From positions 1,994,001 through 2,058,000 of the forward strand of contig JAGUCH010000009.1 of the NCBI GenBank assembly GCA_019096065.1: a stretch of DNA of 64,000 nt, in the 5' to 3' direction. How positions within the stretch are numbered: the first letter of the stretch is position 1; each line of letters opens with the position of its first letter. Below, piece by piece: positions 47,301 through 57,080 of this stretch. The notes under the pieces were generated by a model, which was not told where the DNA came from, did no database searches, and saw only the letters and a program-made list of their open reading frames with translations. This DNA comes from Paracyclopina nana (Eukaryota > Arthropoda > Copepoda > Cyclopoida > Cyclopettidae). A program made the translations under genes and the position numbers.

Positions 47301-50300
47301 TTCATCCAACCACTTCTGGATCTGTTCCTTCAGGGACGCCTCGAGGTTCGGATTGATGGGTCGCCGACGGATGTTGATGGGCTTCGTCCCAGGCTTGAGA
47401 TCTATGGCATGCTCGACCAGTGTGGTCTGCCCCGTGCGGCCGTCAAATGAAAAGGCTCCGACGTGGGCCGCGAGCAGGGTGGCAGCTTGAGCCAGCCGCT
47501 TGGGATTATCTTTGAGCATGTCGTTCTCGTTCAGCTTGAAGGTGTCGATGATAAGGTCAGCTTGCTCGTAGCGGCGCTTGGCATCGGACTCCGACTGCTT
47601 CCGGCTGGTACTGCGGGTGGTGGCCGGCGTGTTCACCGCGCGCACCGAGGGAGTAGCCTCGGTTCCGCTGGGGCCCTCGTCTTCTTCGTAGACACGGAGG
47701 GTGCCGTAGATCACTCCGCCCTTAAGGCGGAGCGGGTGATCCAGGGGGTTCAGCACCCCAACTGCCAGGCTGCCGCCGGCCCGCGGCTGGACCAGTGCAA
47801 CGTTCCAGGGCGCCAGCTGCGTCTGCGCGGCAAACTGGGGCCCTGCTTCGAGGGCGGCGGCCCGCGTGGACCCGTGGGGCCAGTGAGGGGCTACGGCGGC
47901 CACCAGGGTGACAGTGCGGGCTGGAATATTGACGGGCCGCAGAATCCGGATTTCGTACTCTTCCTGATCCTCAGCGGGTTGGAGGGCGCCCACCAGCGGG
48001 ATCTGCTTCCCGTGCACGCGCAGGGTCCCTTGGGAGTGGAGCTGGTCGATGCGGTGGTGGCTCAGGAATGGCCCTGACAAGTTGAAATCCATGGAGAGGT
48101 TTCGTACCACTGCGGGTCGGATAGAGAAGGAGTGAGGGTGATTACCCAGCTGCACTCGCAGTGGTTGCCGTAACTCCCCCAGGACCTGGAGGCGTTGCTG
48201 CGCGTGGGCGGTGCCCACCGCGGGCATGTCGAGCATGGGCCGGAGACCGTGTGGAAGAACTCCAAGTCGGCGAGCAAAATTCTCGGAGATGCACGTGCGC
48301 CAGCTGTTGCCGCTGTCGACCAGGGCCCTGGCTTTGATCTTGCCGATGCGGATCGGGACTTGGGCCATGAATCGTTGATGACTGGCGATGTGGTCGAGAG
48401 CTGCTAATATGGAGGAAGGTGAGGGGACCCGGCTGGAGCTCTCTACAACCGGGTCGAGTCGTTTCCCGGTGCCGCATCATCCGAGGCCTCGGATTCGGGT
48501 TCTTCCTTGGGCTTGGCCTCGTAGATTTCATTGACTCGAGGCTTTTTGTTCGACGAGCCTTGCCGATCGGAGGTCCTTTTCTGGTCGGAGGCGCGCCTTC
48601 GTCCTCGACCTCGGGAGCTCTGTCCTCGAGCCGCCTGGTCCTTGTTGAGGGAAGCTGCGTGAGCCCACTTGTCGATCTTGGAGTCGTAGCGGCCATTACG
48701 CTTGTCGGAGTCGAGGGTCCTGCATTCGCTCTTGCGATGACCCTTACGCTCGCAGTAGAAGCATACGACCGTGGAGTCGTCGCCGGCTCCGGGAATCATG
48801 GTGGCGACGCGGCCTTTACCTTGCCCCAACGACAACCAACATTCAGCTTGACTGGCAGCTTCCAAGGCGTCGGCCATGGTGGTGAATTTGTGTCCGGCGA
48901 TGCCCATGACCACATCCTTGCGGTGAAGCTTGGTCACAAACATACGGATCAAGTCGGGGTAGGTCTCGACCTCCTTGGCTAGCTCAGGCTTAGCGCGGAC
49001 GAAGATGCTGCGTAGCCTAGCGTGCCATTGGGGAATCCCTTCATCAGAGCGCTGATGGGCCGTTTCGAGGGCTATACGGGCCACCTGGGACGACGTAGCG
49101 GTGACGAAGAACCTCTCGTAGGCGTCGAGCAGGTGCTTGAGGGTGAAGCTTTCGTCCGTCAGGAGCAGATCTACCTCATTGATAGTACGAAGTGCCGCGC
49201 CCACCATGGCATGCTTGACCTCCAGTTTCTTGGTGGCCTCGGTATCCTTGGACCCCAAGAAGGTGGCTTCCACATGAAGGCGGAAGGTGAGCCACTTGTC
49301 CGCTTCCGTGTCCTCGAACTTTTCGAGTTTGCGCTTGCGCCCGGAACGAGCAGCGACGTTTTCAGCCTCGAGACGGCGGGTGTTGATCTCCAGGAGCCGT
49401 AGTTCGGCCTCCTGTTTGCGGGCCTGTGCATCCGCCTGCCGCTGGGCCTCCATGGACCTCAGGAATTGCAGCAGCATCGACTGCGACAGCCCCTCGGTGT
49501 CGGGGTTGGCGCCGGCGCCAGCCGGGTCAGTCTCAGTTGGTTGGTTTGGCGGATCCACCCTAGCCCCGGGCCCGGGGCGCGGCCTGGTCCCAGTGACGGT
49601 CTCAGCGGCCGATCCGTGGTTCCGTGGAAACCCAAGAGGGTCTAGGCCAGAACGGCTCCCGGCGGCGGCCCCGTGGGCCCCGAGGGTGCTTAAATCGGCT
49701 TCGAAGCGTTGTTGAAGCCCGGTGGGGTGGGGCCCCAACTCGTGGCTGTCTGGGGACGTCCCGAGCTCCTCGTTCGCAGAGGTGTGAGGAGGAGATCGTT
49801 CGACAGGCATGATGAGTGAGCGGCGGCTGCAGAAGCGAAAAGGGGTTGGCTTAAGGCCCTGGTGAAAGCAGGTGAATGAATATTTACCGAGAGTGGCGTA
49901 AAAAGCGCGAGAGCAGGGGTGTAACAACTTGGAGTGAATCCAAAGAACTGGGTCTTTTCCCCCTGGTACTCGATCTTTTATAGCCTCTCTCGTCCCCTGT
50001 GCAGCGACCGCTCACCCGCAGCATCCGCTGCATTTTTCCGACCCTCGGGTGATCGTTTTAGCATGGCAATTGAAATTGTTTGTGCGATCCGGTCCTCGAT
50101 AGGAGATTTTGACGATCGTAAAACAAGAAGGTTGTTTGGAGCGACTGCTGTGCATGCGAGGATAATGGCTTTTAGTGCGTTGACAGACAATCTCGATAAT
50201 TGCCTTGCACATGTGAAGCACAGCATGCAGCCCTCATAAAGGGGCCAGTTTTACGGCTTGTTTATTGGCGCTCTCTTGCCTCACTGCAAGATGGCCGATG

Positions 50301-53300
50301 CGTAAATTGCAGCAGCGGCAATTATGCGTTGAAATGCACTGAAATGGAGCGGCTCTGGCTCTGCCTCAGGGGGGGTCGCTGGCCCGCCCTGTGTGGCTTG
50401 GGCGACCGCGGCCTCGAGGCCGTCGATCGTGACGTGCGGGGGTGTGGCCGACCCGGCAGTTCGCTGCGCAGGTATTCGAATCGAATTGGGAGCATGAGAA
50501 TGAGCAAAGAATTGATCGTGTTGATCGAATTTGATTTATTAGCATTTGCGATGCATGTATAGTGACTAGCTCTCATATAGTGGCTCGTTGCACTCTTCTG
50601 CAGAGTGATGCAGCGCCGACTATGTAGCGCGCTTCCGGTGGCCCGGGGTAGATGGCCTCTTCTCAAGGCACCCCGGCCTCGACGCGGAAACGGTCCTGGT
50701 GTTTGGACCCAGGGGGCACAGCATCCGCACTCGGTGTCTCGGGGGACGACGCGGGTGGCGGGACCTGCTGCCCAAGTTACTCCCTCTCGTGAGCTTTTGG
50801 TAGCCTCAGCCACCGTAGCCTCAGCGAGGGTGAGGTTGATGTTCGTGGCATACTTTCAGCCGGAACGCACTAATATTGTTGCCTCCTCTTCCCGGTCTTA
50901 TTTGGTCGTTGTCGGAAACAACGACTTCCCCAGGGATGGAGGCGGGAGCGAAGGTGTCGCGTGTTTTGCGGTACTCGAAGAGTTGTCCTCAGCACCGCGC
51001 CAATTTTGTAGGGGTTCGAACACTCTAAGACCTACGCGTTACACCTTACTAACTTATAGCTTATAAGACTCCATCTTAGTTGGAAGGATATATGTCGTCG
51101 AGCTGTTTGCTCGCGCATAGTCGTTTATTTACTGCTGTACAATTGTAGTGCTACCGCACGAGAGGAGGCAAGAGCGCAGGTGCGCAGGCTCGGGATCCTG
51201 CTACAAGGTAATATGTGCTCCAAAGTTTAATCATCTTTGACACACACTTTTGAGAAATCTTCATGAAGCTCAAAAGTTAAATCAAAACTGCAAGAAATAG
51301 GCCTTTCAGCCTATATTAAAGGTCTAAAATTGAATTCCCATCAAATTAAAAAAGCAGCCATTGAGCTCTTTTCATAATGCACGAATAATAAGCTCCCTAA
51401 TTGTAATCTCAGCCAATTGGCTCAAGTATCACCTAAGCAAATGCAATTGTCGGATAATTTACAATCAGAAATGGAAGTCGAAGTAGACGTATTTTTATAT
51501 TAGGCTACAAAAAAGCCGTGTTTTAAGGCAACACACAGGGTAAGCGTTTTTATTTCATGGCATACTAACAACTATTTACCCCGTAAATTCTGCGGACAAT
51601 GCCTGTTTTACAAAGAAAAGCCTTCATTTGTACAAGACTTTTTAGATATATTTTTGAGGCAGTAGTAACTTTTCCTTTCTCTACTGGTAAAAAAAGTGGC
51701 ACTGGAGCAGATTTTCTGTCTCATTGAGTTTAGCAAAGTGACCTGACAACTAAGAAATTTTTTGCCCTTCCTAGGAAAAAAACCCTCTTTCAACCTCTAA
51801 TGTCGTTATTTATAAAAAGGCTTACAAAATACAAAGCTAGGGTATTTTTAGAGGTCATCAAGTTACAAGATAGGCCTTTTAAATTAGCCTTCTCTAGCTT
51901 TATGATAGGTAAGGAAGATCCTGCCTCGGAATCACCAATAGGAATGCATAATAACTTTGCCTGTGGTCAGACATTCTTCTTTAAATGACGTTGTGAACTG
52001 AGCAGAGGTCAAGCTTTGCCTTTCAAAAAGTTGACAACTACTTTTCTTTTGTTTTGTTTGCTTACGCTACTGTATTAACGATGTTGATCTTTCTCTTTTT
52101 CAAGCGATATTTGCTCTGCACACTGAAAATGTCATCTGTATGCTAATTTTACCTCGGGCTGAAATATCTACTCAGCCACAAGTGGAGACTAACATCATGT
52201 AAAATGCTCAGATGTATTTCTGCTTACAAAGCTGCTAAGAAATGATGAAAAATAATTATGCCACGTTAATAAAATCCTCCATTGTGCAATTGAAATGTAA
52301 TCAAGCTTTAATGTGCATACCTTAGATGGCACGTCGGGTAATCCTGGTTAAATCTAATGAAATGGTACTTAGCTGCAATCTCATATGCTCCTACTACTTT
52401 TTCGGTACAATTCCATGCAGTAGAGCGTATATGTATTTCGGGCTGAGTAATCGAATATAATGGCGGGATGGCAAGTAGTGGTACACTCGATTCCTACCAT
52501 ATTCTAATGGACTTGGTAAATACATAGTACGTGGTATATCCATCTACTCTTGTGTATCTACGCACTAAAGCCGAAAAACACGACTCAGAAATGTCCTATA
52601 GTAATGATAGATTGATAGAAAAGCTGATACAAATTGAGTGCTTTTATCGCCTTTAAATATTGCCTCCAAGTTGGGGAAAAACACAATATAAGCCCGGTTC
52701 CAACAATGAAAATCAGTATAGTATGAACACCTTACTATGTTCCATGTATACATAGCTCTGCTAAGAAACGTTTGCCTGCTGATGAAAAAAGTTGACGAGA
52801 TTTCGCGAATTGAAAAACTTTTTTCATAATCCTGATCACTTTGACTACGCGTTGCAGGCAGCCTGTTTCAGAGATTTTCGCACAGTTTAGTGGCAGCCCA
52901 ACACCAAAAAAAGTGCTCACAAATCTCAGAATCAGACTACAGTGGATGGCATCAAAAAAGGAGATGTTTGCGAGAGGTGCACTTTTGCATCAAAAGTGGA
53001 ACAAATAAAAGACAGTTTATTGCTTTTTTGCCATCGGATCAGGAGAAGGCGTGCGCTCTGACGTGCGCTCGCAACAGCTGACAGCTGGCAATGCTTACCT
53101 ATCAAAAGTCGGTTGAAGCAACTTTTCTTCATTTCTTTTTGGGCCAGAACGACAATGGCCAAAACGTTCCCCACCAGCCCCAAAATCCCGACCAGACAAA
53201 TGGCATATCCTCCGAAAATTTTCTCAAATTGGATGAAGCTTTTGGTCTGCTCTGGATTCATTGTGGCGTAGCATTGCGCTTCTTCGTCGCCTTCGTTTTG

Positions 53301-53441
53301 GGGCATCGAAAGGGGCGTGGTGTTGTGGGAGGCAAGGGGCGGGGCATCGTAGTAGTAGTCTTCAGTGGAAGAGTTCCACGCGTAATCGTAAATGGTTGGA
53401 GAAGGTCCACACCTCGACATCATCCAATCTAAAATTATCAT
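35309..53441 (-). CDS. class A (rhodopsin-type) peptide GPCR, FMRFamide-receptor-like
   Basis: Seven exons: 53441-53099, 41981-41855, 41796-41605, 40992-40685, 36960-36750, 36312-36157 and 35504-35309. Phases match at every junction and the product is 510 residues. Exon 1 encodes an N-terminus with N-glycosylation sites (NSST, NTT) and TM1 (GILGLVGNVLAIVVL). Exon 2 encodes TM2 and loop 1, exon 3 TM3 with ERY in place of DRY plus TM4, exon 4 loop 2 and TM5. Exon 5 is a long hydrophilic third intracellular loop. Exon 6 carries TM6 with FVVCHAPR, and exon 7 TM7 with NASGNFPIYFF in place of NPxxY, followed by a short tail. The CHxPR and N..NFPIY patterns resemble invertebrate FMRFamide/myosuppressin-type receptors; the ligand is inferred only. 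Intron 1 is 11.1 kb because it contains retroelement B; intron 4 (3.7 kb) contains two foldback copies. Confidence 0.88.
37656..37800. repeat. foldback hairpin element, copy 2
   Basis: 145 bp, same length as the copy at 20412 and differing by only a few bases (loop GAGGTTGCGA). It is a complete hairpin inside intron 4 of the GPCR gene. Flanks TCAAT and CAGGT give no clear target duplication. Confidence 0.85.
37963..38050. repeat. foldback hairpin element, copy 3, half only
   Basis: Left arm plus loop of the same family (GGCTCATTTTCTTCCGCGTC to GATGTCAGTAAAT), then unrelated sequence: the right arm is missing, so no hairpin can form. It lies 162 bp downstream of copy 2 in the same orientation. 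Confidence 0.8.
42471..42669 (-). repeat. 3' LTR of element B
   Basis: 199 bp; no difference seen from 51007-51205. On the minus strand it contains AATAAA (TTTATT at about 42589 on the +), which is in the sense of the host GPCR gene. Confidence 0.93.
42678..43795 (-). pseudogene. env: env of element B, internally deleted
   Basis: Starts at the Met at 43795 and runs through a hydrophobic signal/membrane segment (LMLLVFFGYSYWILL) and a cysteine-bearing ectodomain (CRVHISREVTCCGYDS). At about 43055 the sequence jumps to the region near the C-terminus. Compared with element C, about 1.45 kb is missing (C positions about 61069-62517), with about a dozen filler bases at the junction (CGTGTCCACCCG). 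The lost part includes most of the ectodomain and the membrane anchor. The remaining cytoplasmic end (coiled-coil region MKEALFKEQDGLYRNLQAQV) reads in a separate frame, 42965-42678. No functional envelope can result. Confidence 0.8.
44018..48368 (-). CDS. pol: pol of element B (protease, RT, RNase H, integrase) with one frameshift
   Basis: First part 48368-45408, second part 45457-44018. The protease has ALVDSGNSWRT (DSG). The reverse transcriptase is complete, including YLDDCLVHS. RNase H has LRTDHRALLW. The integrase has the HHCC module (HDTMGHQG...CLLCQRSK), D (LDYVGPF), then after a net +1 shift near 45430 the second D (TDQGTHF) and E (NPVERAHRDL), with a long proline/serine-rich tail. 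The upstream frame is open back into gag at -1, so a gag-pol frameshift is likely. The shift in the integrase is most simply a one-base insertion in GGCGGTTTTTGACG; it could also be a sequencing error. The matching region of element C is outside the window. Confidence 0.88.
48443..49810 (-). CDS. gag: gag of element B
   Basis: About 455 residues from the Met at 49810 (MPVERSPPHTSANEE); the open frame extends to 49927. It has a proline/glycine-rich N-terminus, a coiled-coil (MEAQRQADAQARKQEAELRLLE), a retrotransposon capsid region (FLGSKDTEATKKLEVKHAMVG; ERFFVTATSSQVARIALE) and a CCHC zinc knuckle CFYCERKGHRKSEC with a basic, RG-rich tail (RGQSSRGRGRRR). It overlaps the pol frame at -1. Intact. 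Confidence 0.88.
   Translation of the reverse strand: MPVERSPPHTSANEELGTSPDSHELGPHPTGLQQRFEADLSTLGAHGAAAGSRSGLDPLGFPRNHGSAAETVTGTRPRPGPGARVDPPNQPTETDPAGAGANPDTEGLSQSMLLQFLRSMEAQRQADAQARKQEAELRLLEINTRRLEAENVAARSGRKRKLEKFEDTEADKWLTFRLHVEATFLGSKDTEATKKLEVKHAMVGAALRTINEVDLLLTDESFTLKHLLDAYERFFVTATSSQVARIALETAHQRSDEGIPQWHARLRSIFVRAKPELAKEVETYPDLIRMFVTKLHRKDVVMGIAGHKFTTMADALEAASQAECWLSLGQGKGRVATMIPGAGDDSTVVCFYCERKGHRKSECRTLDSDKRNGRYDSKIDKWAHAASLNKDQAARGQSSRGRGRRRASDQKRTSDRQGSSNKKPRVNEIYEAKPKEEPESEASDDAAPGNDSTRL
49811..51006 (-). other. leader of element B
   Basis: About 1.2 kb between the 5' LTR and gag, unusually long. It contains the primer-binding region next to the LTR and probably packaging signals. 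Open frames here (for example 50813-50322) show no domain and are likely by-products of the GC-rich composition. Confidence 0.5.
51007..51205 (-). repeat. 5' LTR of element B
   Basis: 199 bp, no difference seen from the 3' LTR; adjoined on its outer side by the target duplication AGGT. Confidence 0.93.
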
Positions 53442-53784
53442 CTTTCATATATTATAGCATGGAATTTTTGCGCATGTTCACGAAAGCTTTTGACGGAAGT
53501 TTGGTTTTTTTGGCAACCTTCCTGATAGCTCTTTGTGAAAATGATCAAAGAGACATCTTTGGCCCTTGAATTCTTAAAATGTTTTCATATTTTCTGCTCC
53601 TAATCGGTGGCCCCAAGTTTCTCGCAAGAACTGTAAAATATACGTTCATCTCTATACTAGTTTGTGTCGCTTTTAAATTGCTGAACTCCTACACAAAATT
53701 AGCTTTGAAAATCTCATCAGGTTGCCACAATTTTAGAATATAGACCTTTTCTTCAGTCACTAGGGGGGAAACTAGTGACATTAA

Positions 53785-54280
53785 TGCCCTGTTCATCTAC
53801 TCTATTTTTTCGTAACTTTCTTGTCCTACCTTACGGAAAAAGTTGTCGTAACTCCACAAATTTCTATTAGCTGTCGTAGCTTGTAAGAACTAGCGTTATT
53901 TTAGCGATCCCTCTAGGATTGACTAAACTAATGCAACTTAGGAGAGAATTCACCGAAATGATTGACCTGGTAGAATGTTTTAGTCGGCCCTAGCAGGCCG
54001 GCTTTACTTGCAGCAAGCTTCATCCTTACGTTAGGACACACTAAACCAAAGGAAGGTTGCAAGTTTGCCCTTGAACAAAGGCAAATCCAAATTGATTTAG
54101 TCAACCCTAGCCATTATGTGCTTAACTTGACCAACGCGCTTGCCCAATTCGTACACTAACGACTGATCTTACGCTCACAGCGGCTCACTTAAGACAATTT
54201 TTGTCGCTATAGAATAACGAAAAATTTTCGTAAGACTGCTAAAGTTAAGACTGAATTTGTCGTTGTAGATGAACAGGGCA
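53785..54280. mobile_element. PIF/Harbinger-type MITE, TAA duplication
   Basis: 496 bp with terminal inverted repeat TGCCCTGTTCATCTAC / GTAGATGAACAGGGCA and flanking TAA on both sides (53782-53784 and 54281-54283). The subterminal regions are also roughly inverted (TCGTAACTTTC / GACAAATTC...GTCTTAC). No coding capacity. A 3 bp TWA duplication is typical of the PIF/Harbinger superfamily. It lies about 340 bp upstream of the GPCR start, so it may sit in the promoter region. Confidence 0.8.
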
Positions 54281-54283
54281 TAA

Positions 54284-54857
54284 GCGCGAGATAGGCCATC
54301 AATATTTGAATTTGCTCACCGTCAAAAAAGTAGTACTCAAAGTATTCCAAATCGTCCATAATGCTTTGCAAACAATCCTCAAATCACTATTGATCTTGCA
54401 TTGTGTGCAGTTTATTTATTATAGCCACTGGAGCATTTTGCGAGCCCAAATATGACAAGAAACTGAACCTGATTCTAAAGCTGTTCTCGTATGGAAGCAA
54501 CTTTATTTCTAAAAATCGTCATTCCTGCATCTAGTTTTATTAATGCAGAGGTGGCGCGTGCGCTAGTTTATTGGGCTGCATATCAAATTTCGCTTGTACT
54601 TACGATACTTGTTTTCAGGTCTGCCTATTAGATTCTAGCTTTGCTGACTGAGGCTGCTGCAGCCTCTGTCTGAGGTCAGCAAAGCCTCTGTGTAGTTAAG
54701 AGCGCGTACGCTACAAGAATCGGAGCTTTAGACGCTCGCAAAATCAAGAGGAGCGAGCTAAATAAAGAGAAACATCTGCTACAAGGAATACCTTTTTTAC
54801 TCTAACACTCGCCCCTTGGGTAAATCATTTATGAGTACTGCGAGAAAACAGGAAGAC
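54284..54857. other. spacer, nothing recognised
   Basis: 574 bp between two transposons. It includes a short inverted repeat around GCTTTGCTGACTGAGGCTGC / GCAGCCTCTGTCTGAGGTCAGCAAAGC (54634-54686), which may be a small hairpin. Confidence 0.4.
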
Positions 54858-55603
54858 GGGCATGGGTAAAGCGTTAAAACGATAAACCGATAAATCGCAA
54901 AATATTCGCACCTATGTTTGAATTTTTGCGTTTTATTTTCAGGGTCAATTTCTCGTTTTACTTTGGGGTAAAACGATAAAATGATATAGATATAAGATGC
55001 AGCTTCAATATTCTTAATTGAAAAATTCTTTAACCACGCCTAATGTTATATTTAGTATATTTTATCACTATAAGTGTCCTAACCTACCATTATATTGCTA
55101 TGTTAAAGTATTAAATGATTGTGGAATAGTTTTCTTGTGTTCCAAGATAGCTCATAACTATTGGCTTTCAGTGCTCTCATGACTAAATACATTGCCATAA
55201 GCTCAAAACTTTATATCAGAATGCTTTGCTAGCTATCATCTAGCTAAATAATTTTCTTTTTTGAGCTTGTATTTAGTTTTTTGTTGCATTACTCTTGGTA
55301 TTTCTGAAAAAAAGTGCAAAAAAGGATCTTGTCAACATGCCTATGCCCAGGATCTAGGGCATATAGTATACAGTAACAATAGAGCTATGGTATAGCAGAG
55401 TGAGCCTTTCAAATGGCAAACTAATTTCACTTTTGTAGTGTGATAAGAATAATTCCATTTTATCGTTTTACCCCAAAGTAAAACGAGAAATTGACCACCA
55501 AAATAAAGCGCAAAATTTCACACCTAAGCGCGAATATTTATCGTTTTCTCGATTTATCGCTTTATCTCTTTACCCATGCCGCAGGAGGGCATTACCCATG
55601 CCG
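54858..55603. mobile_element. MULE-like non-autonomous element with long TIRs and 9 bp duplication
   Basis: 746 bp. Inverted arms of about 125 bp (54858-54983 and about 55455-55603) share GGCATGGGTAAAG, GATAAATCG and the strongly conserved GGTCAATTTCTCGTTTTACTTTGGGGTAAAACGATAAAAT (positions about 54943-54982). A perfect 9 bp duplication CAGGAAGAC flanks it (54849-54857 and 55604-55612). Long TIRs with 9 bp duplications are typical of Mutator-like elements. The right end carries an extra tandem repeat of about 22 bp (GCAGGAGGGCATTACCCATGCC). No transposase is encoded. Confidence 0.78.
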
Positions 55604-55984
55604 CAGGAAGACTAATTTTTGCAAGCATTAGTAAAGCGCAGAATTCCCATAAGAACCAAACTTGTGAAACTGAACGAGGATGAGAAAAGTTGACGTTTTG
55701 CTCCGCTGCTTTTTAATTGGCGCGAAGATCGCACAACTCATGAATAATCAATCAAGGCTTAATCTGCAATTTTCCCCAAAAGCTCTAAATGAGCATGAAA
55801 CTCCGAAGCTGCCTAGCAACCCCAAAGCAAGCTCAGGCAAAAAGATGCCAATCAAGATTGCCAATATAACATACTTGCTGCAATATCTTTCCTCATCAAG
55901 AAAAGCCCAGATCATCTCTGAATTTTGGCTGAATCATGCGAGCCGTAATTGCGATCAAATAAATCACACTATTAAATAATTTTT

Positions 55985-56198
55985 GGCCGTTCTCATATTG
56001 CCGGAAAAAGCTAAGCTAAGATATAAATAGCTTAGCAAACGCTCAATAATCAGCTGCACCTTTTGAATGTTGAGTGAAATAAATGGATTGCGTTGCCTAA
56101 TTTCGCTCTCAACATTTGCAAAAAAGCAGCTGCGTTGCTTTAATTGTTGAGCGTTTGCTTAGCTTTTTTACCTTAGCTTAGATAATAAGAGAACGGCC
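55985..56198. repeat. foldback MITE with GGCCGTTCTC ends
   Basis: 214 bp inverted-repeat element from GGCCGTTCTCATATTGCC to GATAATAAGAGAACGGCC. The arms share AAGCTAAGC, TAGCTTAGCAAACGCTCAA and CAGCTGC. No clear target duplication. It ends only 7 bp from the next element, whose ends are closely similar. Confidence 0.7.
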
Positions 56199-56205
56199 AA
56201 TCATA

Positions 56206-56374
56206 GGGCGTTCTCATATTGCATTTTAGTTTAACCAAAACTGAAACTGGTTAGACCAAACTGACTTTTGTCCGGACAAAAGTCAGCATTCTTGTAGTGT
56301 TTAGTTTAACCAGAATCAGCGTGGTTTAACTAAAATCAGTTTTGGTTAGACCAAACTGCGATATGAGAACGCCC
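56206..56374. repeat. foldback MITE with GGGCGTTCTCATAT ends
   Basis: 169 bp element, GGGCGTTCTCATATTGCA to TGCGATATGAGAACGCCC, with several internal copies of GGTTTAACC / GGTTAGACC motifs and a perfect central palindrome CTGACTTTTGTCC-GGACAAAAGTCAG (about 56262-56287). It shares terminal sequence with its neighbour at 55985, suggesting one family. Confidence 0.75.
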
Positions 56375-56837
56375 TTATATCTGCAAGCCAAATCCTTCGT
56401 TAACTCTGCGCAAATGAGCCAAAGTTAAATTTCCATGCGCAGATTTCAACTCAAATTATGCTGATAGTTTTCCCCTACGTAAAAGTGAAATGGTAGTTAT
56501 AACTGTAAGGGTCTAATAAGCTAATTGAGAACCTACGCACATTGACTGGAAATGACAAATTGGCGCAACCAACTCGCCAAATTAATTTACTTTTTAAACG
56601 ACCAACTAAAACAACTGTTATAGGTTTGCATCTGAGTGATTGAAAATTCGCAGTCGGGCTGTTTTAAAATGAGCGCGATGCTCAAGATCATCTCTGTTAA
56701 AAAAATCTTACCAAAATAATAACCGTTAACCAAGACCTTTGACATCAAAATAAAAATCTTTGAAGTCAGTGAATTCTCAAAATTATTTACAAGCTTTTGG
56801 TTTATGTTTGATGACGTCACATGTGCAAATGCTCTTA

Positions 56838-57077
56838 TGCTGTGTTCATCTATAAAGGAAATTTTTTCCTTCCGTTAAATTGCGTTTTTCTTAAGCCTCC
56901 TATTTTAGTACTGATCATTATTATTCACTTTTGATAGCTTTAAGTAAACCACTTTTCCCGCCCCTTTTGGGCATATGACCTAGAGGTGTTTTGATTAATC
57001 AGAAGTACGAAAACTTAAGCATTTCGTTTAAGGCTGTCGTAAGATTTTAAGGAAACGAGGCGTAGATGAACACCCCA
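56838..57077. mobile_element. PIF/Harbinger-type MITE, TTA duplication
   Basis: 240 bp with terminal repeat TGCTGTGTTCATCTAT / TAGATGAACACCCCA and TTA on both sides (56835-56837 and 57078-57080). The GTTCATCTA core matches the 496 bp element at 53785, so both belong to one family of different internal length. Confidence 0.72.
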
Positions 57078-57080
57078 TTA

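Larger units (their letters stand above)
42471..51205 (-). mobile_element. element B: complete young GC-rich Ty3/gypsy-type LTR retrotransposon
   Basis: 8.7 kb on the minus strand inside intron 1 of the GPCR, same sense as the gene. The 199 bp LTRs (51007-51205 as 5', 42471-42669 as 3') start TGTAG and end CTACA on the + strand and show no difference between copies. A 4 bp target duplication AGGT flanks it (42467-42470 and 51206-51209). The primer-binding region is TGGCGCGGTGCTGAGG just inside the 5' LTR (about 50985-51002) and the polypurine tract AGGGGGAAAT lies at 42670-42679. Order: leader (about 1.2 kb), gag, pol, env remnant. Base composition is clearly richer in G+C and CpG than the host. 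pol carries one apparent frameshift, and env has an internal deletion, so this copy is not fully functional. Confidence 0.95.

Noticed and set aside
46077-48982. Long plus-strand open frames opposite the pol and gag of element B
   Set aside because: They are antisense to a clear pol/gag with catalytic motifs; the GC-rich codon usage of the element leaves the other strand open.
50322-50813. 163-codon minus-strand frame in the leader of element B
   Set aside because: No recognisable domain, low-complexity composition, and it lies between LTR and gag where no gene is expected.
55680-55979. 99-codon plus-strand frame between two transposons
   Set aside because: No similarity I recognise and located in transposon-rich spacer; no promoter or splice evidence.
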